The translations under genes were made by a program, and so were the position numbers. From UBA9659 sp965208605 (GTDB lineage: Bacteria; Pseudomonadota; Gammaproteobacteria; Pseudomonadales; Azotimanducaceae), in assembly GCA_965208605.1 (NCBI GenBank), contig OZ242345.1, forward strand, positions 744,001 to 808,000: 64,000 bases of DNA. The letters run 5' to 3'. The notes beneath the pieces were generated by a model, which did not search any database, was not told where the DNA came from, and saw only the letters and a program-made list of their open reading frames with translations. Position 1 is the first letter of the stretch. The number at the start of each line of letters is the position of its first letter. Of the stretch, positions 27,994-36,156 are shown in pieces.

Positions 27994-29726
27994 TAGACGC
28001 CCCCCTGAGGCCGGGGCGACTGAGCAAGTGCTTGCATGGGTGGCACATTGAGAATGCGCAGCGCACTAGACATAACCCGGGAAAAGACCGGCGCTGCCAA
28101 GGTGCCGCCACCCTCGCCCTGAATGGCTGAGCCGTTAATCACGACCACCGCCACTAGCCGTGGGTCCTGTAAAGGGGCCATGCCAGCAAAAAATGCCAGA
28201 TGCTTGGTTTCCTGATAGCCCGTGGGACCCATGATGCGCACCGTGCCGCTCTTGCCAGCGACTTGATAGCCCGCAACACTTGCCTTGATGCCCGTGCCCT
28301 CGGTGACCACCTGGGCGAGCATTTGCTTGATCTGGATGGCCACATGGGCGGGCAAAACGCGTGCCGACTCGCCCTCAAAGCCCGCAATCATACGGACCTC
28401 CTGCTTGATGCCGTCCTGGGCAAGGGTCAAATAAGCCGCGGCGAGTTGCAGGGGCGTGACTAATAGACCGTACCCGTAGGCAAAGGTGACCCTATCGACA
28501 TCACCCCAGCGCCGATGGTCGGGCAGGTAACCGGCACTTTCCCCGATGAAGCCGGTCTGAGTGCTTTGCCCGAAACCAAGCTCCCGAAAGAGCTCCCGGA
28601 CATCATGTTCATTGATCCGGAGTGCGAGCTTAGAAATACCAACCTGACTAGAATGGGCAATAATCTGACTCAGCGCCATCACCCCGTAATCTTTTGGATC
28701 CATCACTAGATGCTTACCCACATGGAGAAAGCCGGGGCGGGTATCAATGCGGGAATCCGGCTGATACATGCCAGATTCCAGTGCCACCGCCACCGTAAAA
28801 GGTTTCACCGTGGAACCGGGTTCATAGGTGTCCGTGAGGGCACGGTTACGCACGGTGGCATAGTCCAGTGCGCTCCGGTCATTGGGGTTATAGGAAGGCT
28901 GATTGACCATGGCCAGCACCTGACCTGTGGCAACCTCCAAGACCACCACAGAGCCAGACTCAGCGCGATAATGACTGACTGCGGACTTAAGCTCGCGATA
29001 GGCAAGATATTGGATGCGTAAATCAATGCCTAGCCTGAGGGTCTTGCCCGGCACCGCCTTTGATACCGGCATGAGGGAGCGAATGATTTCACCGTGATTA
29101 TTCTTCAGTACCTTCCGCTTGCCGGGCACCCCTGCCAGAAGCGTATCAAAAGACTTCTCCAGCCCTTCAATGCCCTTGTCGTCAAGATTGGTAAAACCGA
29201 CGATGTGGCTGGCGACCTCGCCCACGGGATAAAACCTATGGTACTCCCGCTCGGCGTAGATGCCGGGGAGCTCCAGTGCCAATATCTGCCTTGCCTTAGC
29301 CGGCGGCATGTGGCGTTGTAAATACACAAAAGTCTTGTGCCTGAGGGGGCGCAGATGGTGCCGCAAGGCAGCGCCATCATCATAGTCAAGATAAGTGGCT
29401 AGTTGCTTTAAGCGATGCTGGTCTGGCAACGGGTCCGAGAAGAGGGAGGAGGCAAAGACTCGGCTGGGGTTTGCCCATATAGACAGGGCCGGCGTACTGA
29501 TAGCGAGCAGCTTGCCGAAACGATCTTGGATAATGCCTCTATGGGCATTGATTCGCTCCATTCTTATAGTGCGGGCATCGCCCTTGTCCTGGAGAAAATC
29601 CTTCTCAAAAATCTGCAAATAGATCAGCCTGGTAGTCATCCCTGCCGAGATGAGAATGACCAGGGCGGCAAGGATATAGACTCGCTGCTTCCAGCGCGGG
29701 GACCTGGCTTTATTCTTGGCGTTCAT
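27993..29726 (-). CDS. ftsI: Septal transpeptidase FtsI (PBP3)
   Basis: FtsI cross-links septal peptidoglycan with FtsW. The 577-residue protein has one N-terminal membrane helix (about 14-36), a dimerisation domain with RGIIQDRFGKLLA, and a transpeptidase domain. Active-site motifs: STVK in EPGSTVKPFTV, KSGT in VAGKSGTVRI, and SSQ in AHSSQVGISKL where the family normally shows SxN. It overlaps ftsL by 4 bases. Confidence 0.96.
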   Translation of the reverse strand: MNAKNKARSPRWKQRVYILAALVILISAGMTTRLIYLQIFEKDFLQDKGDARTIRMERINAHRGIIQDRFGKLLAISTPALSIWANPSRVFASSLFSDPLPDQHRLKQLATYLDYDDGAALRHHLRPLRHKTFVYLQRHMPPAKARQILALELPGIYAEREYHRFYPVGEVASHIVGFTNLDDKGIEGLEKSFDTLLAGVPGKRKVLKNNHGEIIRSLMPVSKAVPGKTLRLGIDLRIQYLAYRELKSAVSHYRAESGSVVVLEVATGQVLAMVNQPSYNPNDRSALDYATVRNRALTDTYEPGSTVKPFTVAVALESGMYQPDSRIDTRPGFLHVGKHLVMDPKDYGVMALSQIIAHSSQVGISKLALRINEHDVRELFRELGFGQSTQTGFIGESAGYLPDHRRWGDVDRVTFAYGYGLLVTPLQLAAAYLTLAQDGIKQEVRMIAGFEGESARVLPAHVAIQIKQMLAQVVTEGTGIKASVAGYQVAGKSGTVRIMGPTGYQETKHLAFFAGMAPLQDPRLVAVVVINGSAIQGEGGGTLAAPVFSRVMSSALRILNVPPMQALAQSPRPQGGV

Positions 29727-30037
29727 TTTAATACCACCAACTCGTCATGAGGAGCCGCCTTCATGGCGAGTTCTTGTCTAGCAAGCTGGTCCACTCGGTT
29801 GTAATTTGCCCAGGCACTTTGCTCAAGAAGCAGCTTTTCATACTCGTGTTCCAGGTCATCGTGGGCCTTTTCAAGGGTTTGGAGGTCCCGATACTGGGTG
29901 CGCGTGATATGCGCCGCCCAAGCAACTCCCAGTGCCGATGCCGTGAGCGCAAAACAGAGCAACATCGCCAGTAATTGGCGCGGTCTGCTGAGCCACCGGC
30001 AGAGCGCCTTGAGCAGTAGGGGTACTGGGAGCGTCAT
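29723..30037 (-). CDS. ftsL: Cell division protein FtsL
   Basis: The 104-residue bitopic membrane protein has one helix (LLAMLLCFALTASALGVAWA) and a periplasmic leucine-zipper-like coiled coil (RDLQTLEKAHDDLEHEYEKLLLEQS). It pairs with FtsB and FtsQ and activates FtsWI. Assignment rests on size, topology and position between rsmH and ftsI. It overlaps both neighbours by a few bases. Confidence 0.9.
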   Translation of the reverse strand: MTLPVPLLLKALCRWLSRPRQLLAMLLCFALTASALGVAWAAHITRTQYRDLQTLEKAHDDLEHEYEKLLLEQSAWANYNRVDQLARQELAMKAAPHDELVVLK

Positions 30038-31011
30038 CAGAGCTTCTCCGCAACTCGCATGATGGAACTTCTGGCACGGCGATTTCGATGCGTCTCCAGG
30101 GCTGAGGCGCGTATGGGCTTACCGACCAGTCTCAGTGTTTTGTTCAGTTGGTTCTCTCTCAGGGGCAATCTTGAAGGGAAGCTGCCCCCCCGCGCCTGGT
30201 TTCGGAAAAATCTTTTTACCAGCCGATCTTCCAGAGAGTGGAAACTGATAATGACAATCCTGCCGCCTGAGTTCAGCAGGCCGATGATGTCTGCCAGGCA
30301 GGCCTCAAGCTCTTGCAGTTCTTGATTGATATGAATACGGATCGCTTGGAAGGTTTTCGTGGCCGGATGCGTTCTTGCCTGGGGTGCCTTGCCATGCTCT
30401 CTGTTATATTGCGCTCGGCCATATTGCGCTCGGCTGGGAACGGCTGTCTTGACGATGTCTGCCAGATGGCTGGTAGTTTGAATGGGCTTCAGCTGTCTGG
30501 TTTCTATAATCTTCCTGGCGATACGGCGGGCGTACTTTTCTTCACCGTAATTTTTAAGCACCTCAATAATTTCCTCCTCCGCGGCTCGGGATAACCACTG
30601 GGCCGCCGTTTCACCTTCCTGGGGATTCATCCGCATATCCAGCGGGCCCGGGCGGCTGAATGAAAAGCCCCGTTCGGGCTCATCAAATTGCGGGGAAGAC
30701 ACCCCTAAATCCAAGAGGACACCGTCCAGCGGTGATAGCCCCTGAGCACATACATGCTGGCGCAGGGTGGAAAAAGCATCATGCACCACGGTTACCCGAG
30801 GATTCTTGGCGAAGACGTTCCGCGCGTGCGCAATGGCGAGGGGGTCCCGGTCAATCACCATCAGACGACCCTCGGCTTCAAGTTCGGCAACCAGTGCGCG
30901 GCTATGACCGCCACGACCATAAGTGCAATCCACATAATGCCCCCGAGGATTGGTCACTAGTGCCTGGACGGCATCCTGGAGCAAAACCGGCTGGTGCAAT
31001 GTGGCGGACAT
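30037..31011 (-). CDS. rsmH: 16S rRNA m4C1402 methyltransferase RsmH
   Basis: RsmH methylates N4 of C1402 in the ribosomal P site using S-adenosylmethionine. The start is ATG 31011 (MSATLHQPVLLQDA, 324 residues), with AAGGAG 9 bases upstream. DCTYGRGGHSRALV is the SAM-binding motif and RIVIISFHSLEDRLVK is a family signature. A small tandem duplication gives RAQYGRAQYNREH near residue 200 (15-base repeat at about 30400-30430), in a loop the family tolerates. It follows mraZ by 10 bases. Confidence 0.96.
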   Translation of the reverse strand: MSATLHQPVLLQDAVQALVTNPRGHYVDCTYGRGGHSRALVAELEAEGRLMVIDRDPLAIAHARNVFAKNPRVTVVHDAFSTLRQHVCAQGLSPLDGVLLDLGVSSPQFDEPERGFSFSRPGPLDMRMNPQEGETAAQWLSRAAEEEIIEVLKNYGEEKYARRIARKIIETRQLKPIQTTSHLADIVKTAVPSRAQYGRAQYNREHGKAPQARTHPATKTFQAIRIHINQELQELEACLADIIGLLNSGGRIVIISFHSLEDRLVKRFFRNQARGGSFPSRLPLRENQLNKTLRLVGKPIRASALETHRNRRARSSIMRVAEKL

Positions 31012-31021
31012 AGGGCGCTCC

Positions 31022-31477
31022 TTAGATGACCAGGTCCTGAAGTTCAGCGGGAAGCTCATCCCGGCTAGGCTGATCATTGAGCCAGGTATCTCGAACACGT
31101 ATCCAGGTGGGTTCGCTCCAGAGTTCCAGTCGCTTACCCTGGCCGATGAGCACACCCTGCTTGCCAAGCTCTGCGTATTCACGGAGCGGCGCGGTAAGCA
31201 GAATCCTACCGCTACTGTCCATGTGGATGTCTGTCGCATGCCCGATCAAGAGTCGTTGTACACGTCGGGTGGCGTCATGATAACTGGGCATCTGTTCAAC
31301 TCTTTTTTGGACTTCATCCCAGTCTGGGAGGGGGTATATCAGAAGACACTTTTCCTCTGTGTCTATAGTCACCACCGTATCGCCATTGCAATGGCTGACC
31401 AGAGGTTCACGGAAACGTGTCGGAATCGCCATCCGGCCCTTGGGATCAATGTTGACGTTGCAGATACCTCTGAACAT
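31022..31477 (-). CDS. mraZ: Transcriptional regulator MraZ
   Basis: MraZ is a ring-forming AbrB-like DNA-binding protein that controls its own division and wall operon. The 151 residues start MFRGICNVNIDPKGRMAIPTRFR, with two repeats of the D-x-K-G-R / D-x-x-G-R motif (the second is DSSGRILLTAPL). It is the first gene of the cluster, as in most bacteria. Confidence 0.96.
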   Translation of the reverse strand: MFRGICNVNIDPKGRMAIPTRFREPLVSHCNGDTVVTIDTEEKCLLIYPLPDWDEVQKRVEQMPSYHDATRRVQRLLIGHATDIHMDSSGRILLTAPLREYAELGKQGVLIGQGKRLELWSEPTWIRVRDTWLNDQPSRDELPAELQDLVI

Positions 31478-31489
31478 AGTTACCCCATA

Positions 31490-31590
31490 GCTCTTCTTAA
31501 CTAGCGCTTCTTAACTAGCGCTTCTTAAGTAGATATTCTTAAGTGGCACTTCTTAACTAGCACTTCCTTAAGCGGCTCTTCTTAAGCGGG
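31490..31590 (-). repeat. Degenerate tandem repeats in the mraZ leader
   Basis: About seven units of 13-15 bases based on cttcttaactagcg (plus strand) fill the region immediately upstream of the mraZ start. They would lie in the 5' leader of the operon transcript. Confidence 0.6.
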
Positions 31591-31599
31591 CGGGCCGCC

Positions 31600-31617
31600 C
31601 TACCCCGCCTTGCCCCA
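31600..31617 (-). promoter_or_regulatory. Candidate MraZ operator boxes
   Basis: Read on the minus strand, TGGGG and CGGGG occur with a 10-base period, matching the TGGGN-box pattern bound by MraZ in E. coli. They lie downstream of the predicted extended -10. Only two convincing boxes are visible. Confidence 0.35.
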
Positions 31618-31650
31618 TACAATCAATGGTTATCTGCGGCAATATGCCAC

Positions 31651-31660
31651 ATTTATACCA
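31651..31660 (-). promoter_or_regulatory. Extended -10 promoter element for the mraZ operon
   Basis: The minus strand reads TGGTATAAAT, an extended -10 (TGnTATAAA). A -35 box at good spacing is not obvious. The element lies about 175 bases upstream of mraZ and leaves the repeat-rich leader within the transcript. Confidence 0.4.
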
Positions 31661-31784
31661 CAATTTGCACCTAATTTTCTACAATTTCCCACTTTTCTCC
31701 CCGAGAAGATAAGAACGAAGTGGCGGCGCAAGCCGCCCCGCGCCGTCATATAGGAATGACGCGCGTATTTTGACATAGGAGAAG

Positions 31785-32372
31785 ATGATGCAGAACACAC
31801 TAAAGAGCGCTAATATCCTTAGGAAAGCGGGGTTTGCCGCCCAGCAAGCTGAAGCCGTGGTCGAAGTGATGACTGACAATCTTGCCACCAAAGAAGATGT
31901 TGAAAGCCTCCGCTTTGCCACCAGCCGTGACATGAAAGACCTGGGAACTTCCCTCCGCAGTGACATGAAGGACCTGGGAACTTCCCTCCGCCATGAAATG
32001 AAGGAAATGGACACTTCCCTCCGCAGTGACATGAAGGAAGAGATTGGGACCCTCCGCAGTGACATGAAGGACATGGAGACTTCCATCCGCAGTGACATGA
32101 AGGAAGAGATTGGGACCCTCCGCAGTGACATGAAGGACATGGAGACTTCCATCCGCAGTGACATGAAGGACATGGGAACTTCCCTCCGCAGTGACATGAA
32201 GGACATGGGAACTTCCATCCGTCACGACATGCAACAAATGGGCTCTTCCATCAGTCTTGAGATGCAAGCAATGGCACTTCACAATAAAAGTCAGTTTTTG
32301 TTAATCAAATGGATGGGGGGTATCAGCATTACTCTGTCGATAGGCATAATGCTTCGATTATTTTTCCAATAA
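31785..32372 (+). CDS. DUF1640-like coiled-coil membrane protein with 11-residue repeats
   Basis: The 195-residue product has an N-terminal helical region (AGFAAQQAEAVVEVMTDNLATKEDVESL) of the DUF1640/CCDC90 type, then about nine repeats of 11 residues (SDMKDMGTSLR and variants, about 46-150), and a C-terminal membrane helix (WMGGISITLSIGIMLRLFF). The repeats are encoded by 33-base units of high nucleotide identity, so repeat number is probably variable. The hendecad period suits a straight coiled coil. Its function is unknown; related eukaryotic proteins associate with a mitochondrial calcium channel, which says little here. Confidence 0.7.
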   Translation: MMQNTLKSANILRKAGFAAQQAEAVVEVMTDNLATKEDVESLRFATSRDMKDLGTSLRSDMKDLGTSLRHEMKEMDTSLRSDMKEEIGTLRSDMKDMETSIRSDMKEEIGTLRSDMKDMETSIRSDMKDMGTSLRSDMKDMGTSIRHDMQQMGSSISLEMQAMALHNKSQFLLIKWMGGISITLSIGIMLRLFFQ

Positions 32373-32418
32373 GGCAATTCGCTTGGCGGCACCTAGCCAC
32401 TAGCCTCCCCTTTTATCG

Positions 32419-32940
32419 TTGTTTTTATCAAAAAGAATTGATATTTTACCAGCAACATTTTTGCATAGCATGGTAATAGCAAACGTGATGGTAGATAAAA
32501 ACCTTGGGAAAACCAGAATTGTAGTGCTGTGCATTGTGGTCATGCTCACTGTGGTCATGCTCACACTTAGCGGACAAGCCGCCACACAGGAGGCTACTAC
32601 TACTTACACCGGTGAGCTCGCGCTACCCAATCCGTTTAATATTGCGGTTGGACTTAAATTCACTGGTAAACCATGCTCGGTTGGCATGCGCCATGCCAAG
32701 GACGGCTTATGGGTTACCTCCGACTTTTGGGAAGGCGAAAAATTAGTCGATGGCGATGCGTTACGCGGAGAGGATTTTTATCTTGGCGAATTGGATGACA
32801 ATGGCGCATTCGTGTTACAACTGGGGCACGGCAAACCCGTTACACTCACACAAACAACCTATGATCGGCGCGGCAGATTGAACTATGCCCGCAGAGGTAG
32901 CGGCAACTTCTTGCGCGAGTGTAATCTGGGTTATCAATGA
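32419..32940 (+). CDS. Hypothetical exported or membrane-anchored protein
   Basis: I do not recognise this gene. Up to 173 residues; a hydrophobic segment (IVVLCIVVMLTVVMLTLSG) resembles a signal peptide or anchor, followed by a soluble domain with two cysteines (KPCSVGM and RECNLGYQ) that could pair. The start is unclear: ATG 32419, 32470 or 32488 are all in frame and none has a strong ribosome binding site. A tandem repeat of gtggtcatgctcact lies in the hydrophobic segment. The clean frame and exported-protein layout support a real gene. Confidence 0.5.
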   Translation: MFLSKRIDILPATFLHSMVIANVMVDKNLGKTRIVVLCIVVMLTVVMLTLSGQAATQEATTTYTGELALPNPFNIAVGLKFTGKPCSVGMRHAKDGLWVTSDFWEGEKLVDGDALRGEDFYLGELDDNGAFVLQLGHGKPVTLTQTTYDRRGRLNYARRGSGNFLRECNLGYQ

Positions 32941-33174
32941 TGATGATTGGTATTCCAACTCGTCTGTACCTCCCTCATGCCGTGTCAAGCACGGCATGCC
33001 GCAAGAGCACGCAGCACTGAGTGAGACGAGCCACGCAAAACCTTCGCTGGGTCTGTTTTGAATGTATTCAGCGAGGAAAGCAATTAACTCATCGTGTGGA
33101 ATTTGCTGTAAAGCTTTTTGTATTCCCGTTTTGTCTTCGTTTTGCGAAACAGGTGTTTTATTTTCTTCGCTCAT
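32815..33174 (-). CDS. Hypothetical small protein, probably disrupted 3' half
   Basis: I do not recognise this gene. From ATG 33174 the first ~50 residues (MSEENKTPVSQNEDKTGIQK..., then PHDELIAFLAEYIQNRPSEG) look like a genuine acidic helical protein. The frame then runs through a hairpin repeat (32976-32998) and on antisense to the upstream plus-strand gene, so the C-terminal half is doubtful. It starts 4 bases after the 124-codon neighbour on the same strand, suggesting a two-gene unit. Confidence 0.4.
   Translation of the reverse strand: MSEENKTPVSQNEDKTGIQKALQQIPHDELIAFLAEYIQNRPSEGFAWLVSLSAACSCGMPCLTRHEGGTDELEYQSSSLITQITLAQEVAATSAGIVQSAAPIIGCLCECNGFAVPQL
32976..32998. terminator. Perfect 9-bp hairpin, possible terminator
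   Basis: CATGCCGTG and CACGGCATG flank a 5-base loop. It lies 36 bases past the stop of the plus-strand hypothetical gene. There is no T run, so termination is only a possibility; it may be a mobile palindrome. Confidence 0.35.
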
Positions 33175-33178
33175 GGCG

Positions 33179-33493
33179 TTATTTTTCTTCAATAATGTAC
33201 TGTGCAAGAGCGTAAGTTAAATACTCACCAACTGCCTCCCAATCCGACTCTATTGCCTCATGACCCCGCTCGTTTTTCACTAGGTCCTTATGTCGTTTAT
33301 ACGAATTGGACGGTGCAATGTTAAAAGAATTGAATCCTTTGATGATACTTTTGATTCCCCTGCGCGAGTCTGGCAAAACATCTCCGTGAGATTTACGGGA
33401 CGCATATTCCGAACATGCACTACGCAGGATTTCTATATCAGAATTTTCTCGGTATTTTCCCAAGGCGGCATGCAGTATTTCTGAATGAGACAT
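33179..33493 (-). CDS. Hypothetical protein
   Basis: I do not recognise this gene. From ATG 33493 it gives about 104 mostly polar residues (MSHSEILHAALGKYRENSD...) ending in a helical tail (VGEYLTYALAQYIIEEK). The frame is open 20 codons further upstream. No membrane segment or known motif is visible. It is AT-richer than its neighbours, which could mean transfer. It is followed at once by another unknown gene on the same strand. Confidence 0.45.
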   Translation of the reverse strand: MSHSEILHAALGKYRENSDIEILRSACSEYASRKSHGDVLPDSRRGIKSIIKGFNSFNIAPSNSYKRHKDLVKNERGHEAIESDWEAVGEYLTYALAQYIIEEK

Positions 33494-33640
33494 TTTTAAT
33501 GTCCTGATTGAAAGCGGATACAAAACTATAATCTGTTTTTTCGTCACTGACAATGACTCATTACAATCTCAAGAGCTACCGCCCTCTCCGCCATTCCTGT
33601 TTTCGCGGGAATGACGAAAGTTTGGTGCATCATCAACCCA

Positions 33641-35023
33641 TCAATGCGGTTTAACCATGTCTTCTGGGATCACCCACTGGGTAAACTCTTCTTCCGTGAC
33701 ATACTCTAGTGCCAGTGCCGATTCCTTGAGGGTGAGACCTTCCTGCCAGGCCTTGAAGGCTATCTGACTCGCCTTGTCGTAACCAATATGCTGATTCAGC
33801 GCGGTCACCAGCATCAGCGAATTGTGCAGGTGGGTCTTGATACGCTCTTCGTCAGCTTCAATACCAACGACACAGTTGTCCCGGAAGGAACGGCAACCCT
33901 CAGCCAAAAGGTTAATGGAGTTTATCAGCGCATAGCCGAGCAATGGCTTGTATACATTGAGTTCAAAATTGCCCTGGGCACCAGCGAAACCGATAGCAGC
34001 ATCATTGCCATACACCTGGCAGACAATCATGCTCAACATTTCACATTGGGTGGGGTTGACCTTGCCCGGCATGATGGAACTACCCGGCTCATTGGCAGGC
34101 AGGATAATCTCCCCAAAACCACTGCGAGGACCACTCCCAAGCCAACGAATATCGTTGACAATTTTCATCAGCGCGGCGGCAAGGGTGCGCAAGGCAGCAG
34201 AGGCGGCAACAACGGCGTCGTGCGCGGCCATGGCAGCGAATTTGTTGGGCGCAGTGTGGAAGCTTTTACCGGTAATGGTGGAAATTTCCGCCGCCATCAT
34301 CTCGGCATAGCCCGGCCTGGTGTTCAGACCCGTGCCCACGGCGGTGCCACCGACACATAGCTCACTCAGCCAATCCAGACTTTTGGAGATCGCAGCAGCA
34401 GCCTGTTGCAGTTGACAAACATAACCGGAAAATTCCTGCCCCAACGTCAAGGGAGTCGCGTCTTGCAAATGGGTACGTCCGAGCTTGACGATGCTACTAA
34501 AAGCCTCCGCCTTGTCATTTAGCGTATCAGCAAGGGCGGTAACCGCGGGGAGCAGTTCGTCAGTGATCGCGACCAGGGCGGCAATATGAATTGAGGTGGG
34601 CACGGTGTCATTGGTGGACTGAGACATATTGACATGGTCATTCGGATGTACGGGTGTCTTGGTGCCGAGTTCCCCGCCGAGCATTTCAATACTGCGATTG
34701 GCGAGCACCTCATTCACATTCATATTGAACTGGGTACCGCTACCGCTCTGCCATATCCTCAGGGGGAAGTGCTCCTTCAGCTTGCCGGCGATCACCTCAT
34801 CGGCGGCGGCTTCAATCGTCCTTGCCAGCTCTTTATCCAGGATACCGAGTTTATGATTGACCCGTGCCGCTGCCTTCTTGACGATGGCATGCGCGCGGAT
34901 CATCTCCACCGGAAAACACTCGCTACCGACACGAAAATTCTCAGACGCGCGTTGCGTCTGAGCACCGTAATATCGGTCTTCTGGTACCAGTACCTCGCCG
35001 AGGGAGTCCTTTTCCTTACGCAT
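33641..35023 (-). CDS. fumC: Class II fumarate hydratase FumC
   Basis: FumC interconverts fumarate and malate in the TCA cycle without an iron-sulfur cluster. The 460-residue product from ATG 35023 (MRKEKDSLGEVLVP) has the superfamily signature GSSIMPGKVNPTQCE, the substrate-binding GSGTQFNMNVNEV and the TGLNTRPGY region. The length is typical. It is a single gene with no operon partner; a short hairpin with a gggaatgac edge lies just downstream (about 33590-33615). Confidence 0.97.
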   Translation of the reverse strand: MRKEKDSLGEVLVPEDRYYGAQTQRASENFRVGSECFPVEMIRAHAIVKKAAARVNHKLGILDKELARTIEAAADEVIAGKLKEHFPLRIWQSGSGTQFNMNVNEVLANRSIEMLGGELGTKTPVHPNDHVNMSQSTNDTVPTSIHIAALVAITDELLPAVTALADTLNDKAEAFSSIVKLGRTHLQDATPLTLGQEFSGYVCQLQQAAAAISKSLDWLSELCVGGTAVGTGLNTRPGYAEMMAAEISTITGKSFHTAPNKFAAMAAHDAVVAASAALRTLAAALMKIVNDIRWLGSGPRSGFGEIILPANEPGSSIMPGKVNPTQCEMLSMIVCQVYGNDAAIGFAGAQGNFELNVYKPLLGYALINSINLLAEGCRSFRDNCVVGIEADEERIKTHLHNSLMLVTALNQHIGYDKASQIAFKAWQEGLTLKESALALEYVTEEEFTQWVIPEDMVKPH

Positions 35024-35180
35024 AGATGACCTCATTTTGATTGTTGACTAGACACTATTCTATAACGACTCTATAACGACGCCCGCGAGGGTGCCGCTAC
35101 CCTGAATGTCGGGTTTCATATTGGAGCAATTTCAGGATACTATGCTTTTGAGTTCCCTATACACATTTCTGGAGGCAAGG

Positions 35181-35627
35181 ATGACTATTGATTTGCACCT
35201 ATCTCAACGAGGCAAAAGGCTCATTATTCTCGGCGCGGTGTTGTTTTTCATAGGCCTACTTCAAGGCTTGTTGATACCGGTATTGGTCAATCCTCGCATG
35301 GCACTATCGGGGCATACCGCCGCCCTGCAAAGTGGCATGGCATTGATGATTTTAGGCATCTTGTGGAGTCTATTACATCTACAACCCCTAGCGGAAAAAA
35401 TAGCCTATTATGCCAACATCATCGGTATCTACCTCCTCTGGGTGGGGATTATCCTCGCCGCTGCCCTGGGCGCGGGGGAAACACTAGCCATAAGCGGCCG
35501 AGGCTTCCAAGCATCGCCCATGGTTGAATTGAACATTCAAATCATCATGACACTCGGCGCAGGTCTTGGAATCATAGGCATGTTTCTAGTAGTGATAGGT
35601 TTATTGAAAAACTGGAAATCTGCATAG
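35181..35627 (+). CDS. Hydroxylaminobenzene-mutase-like membrane protein
   Basis: The 148-residue protein has four predicted membrane helices and the pattern of the HabA/HabB family: LLQGLLIPVLVNPRMALSGH near the N-terminus, then a conserved Gly-Ala-Gly-Glu and a final hydrophobic helix. Known members rearrange hydroxylaminobenzene to 2-aminophenol, but many relatives are uncharacterised. The start at 35181 was chosen because GGAGG lies just upstream; an in-frame ATG at 35106 would add 25 residues. A second small membrane protein gene follows 22 bases downstream. Confidence 0.7.
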   Translation: MTIDLHLSQRGKRLIILGAVLFFIGLLQGLLIPVLVNPRMALSGHTAALQSGMALMILGILWSLLHLQPLAEKIAYYANIIGIYLLWVGIILAAALGAGETLAISGRGFQASPMVELNIQIIMTLGAGLGIIGMFLVVIGLLKNWKSA

Positions 35628-35649
35628 GCTATTCACTAGGAGAAGCATC

Positions 35650-36111
35650 ATGAACGTTATGTTTACTCGAATTTACGCCCTCATTGTTTGTCTGATTGGT
35701 GTGATTGCTATTACCGTGTCCACGGGTATTGGGTTGCATGCCATAGTGACTGCCGCTCACCCCACCCTGCTCATGTCCCCGCATGCCTACCGGCATCTCC
35801 GGTCAAATCAGGCGTGGCGTGCCAATGCGGCCATGTGTCGGGAGGCGCAAAATACACCCCGAAGTGGCTATGCACATTCTCTCAGTTGCTTAGATAGTGC
35901 CTGGCATCAAGAAGCTACAAGTTCCCCTTCCGAGGCGGCAGTTGAGCAACACCGAGCCGAGGGGATGGCGCGGCTGATAAGCGATGAACGACATATCGCC
36001 ACCGCCCGGCTTATTCGGGTGCTGCTGGTGCTATTCATTACCATCCCGGTATTCATCCTGCATTGGCGCATTGCGCAGAAGTATGATGCCACCGCCAATA
36101 GGGCGACATAA
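35650..36111 (+). CDS. Hypothetical membrane protein with two helices
   Basis: I do not recognise this gene. The 153-residue product has one N-terminal membrane helix (IYALIVCLIGVIAITVSTGI), a periplasmic-type loop with two cysteines (AAMCREAQ and LSCLDSA) and a C-terminal helix (LIRVLLVLFITIPVFILHW). CTAGGAGAAGC upstream of ATG 35650 is a ribosome binding site. It is probably co-transcribed with the Hab-like gene. Confidence 0.65.
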   Translation: MNVMFTRIYALIVCLIGVIAITVSTGIGLHAIVTAAHPTLLMSPHAYRHLRSNQAWRANAAMCREAQNTPRSGYAHSLSCLDSAWHQEATSSPSEAAVEQHRAEGMARLISDERHIATARLIRVLLVLFITIPVFILHWRIAQKYDATANRAT

Positions 36112-36156
36112 CTCAGCCGTCTTTTCATCACCCTTAAGCACCTGCTGGTAAGCCTT

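Noticed and set aside
31021..31239. Longer rsmH starting at 31239
   Set aside because: The extra 76 residues are antisense-like translation of mraZ; the ATG at 31011 has AAGGAG upstream and begins with the family N-terminus.
31679..32282. Minus-strand frames with repeated MSFMSLRREV or VLHVTAEGSS units
   Set aside because: They are the antisense of the 33-base repeats in the DUF1640-like gene; the plus frame has the head domain, ribosome binding site and membrane helix.
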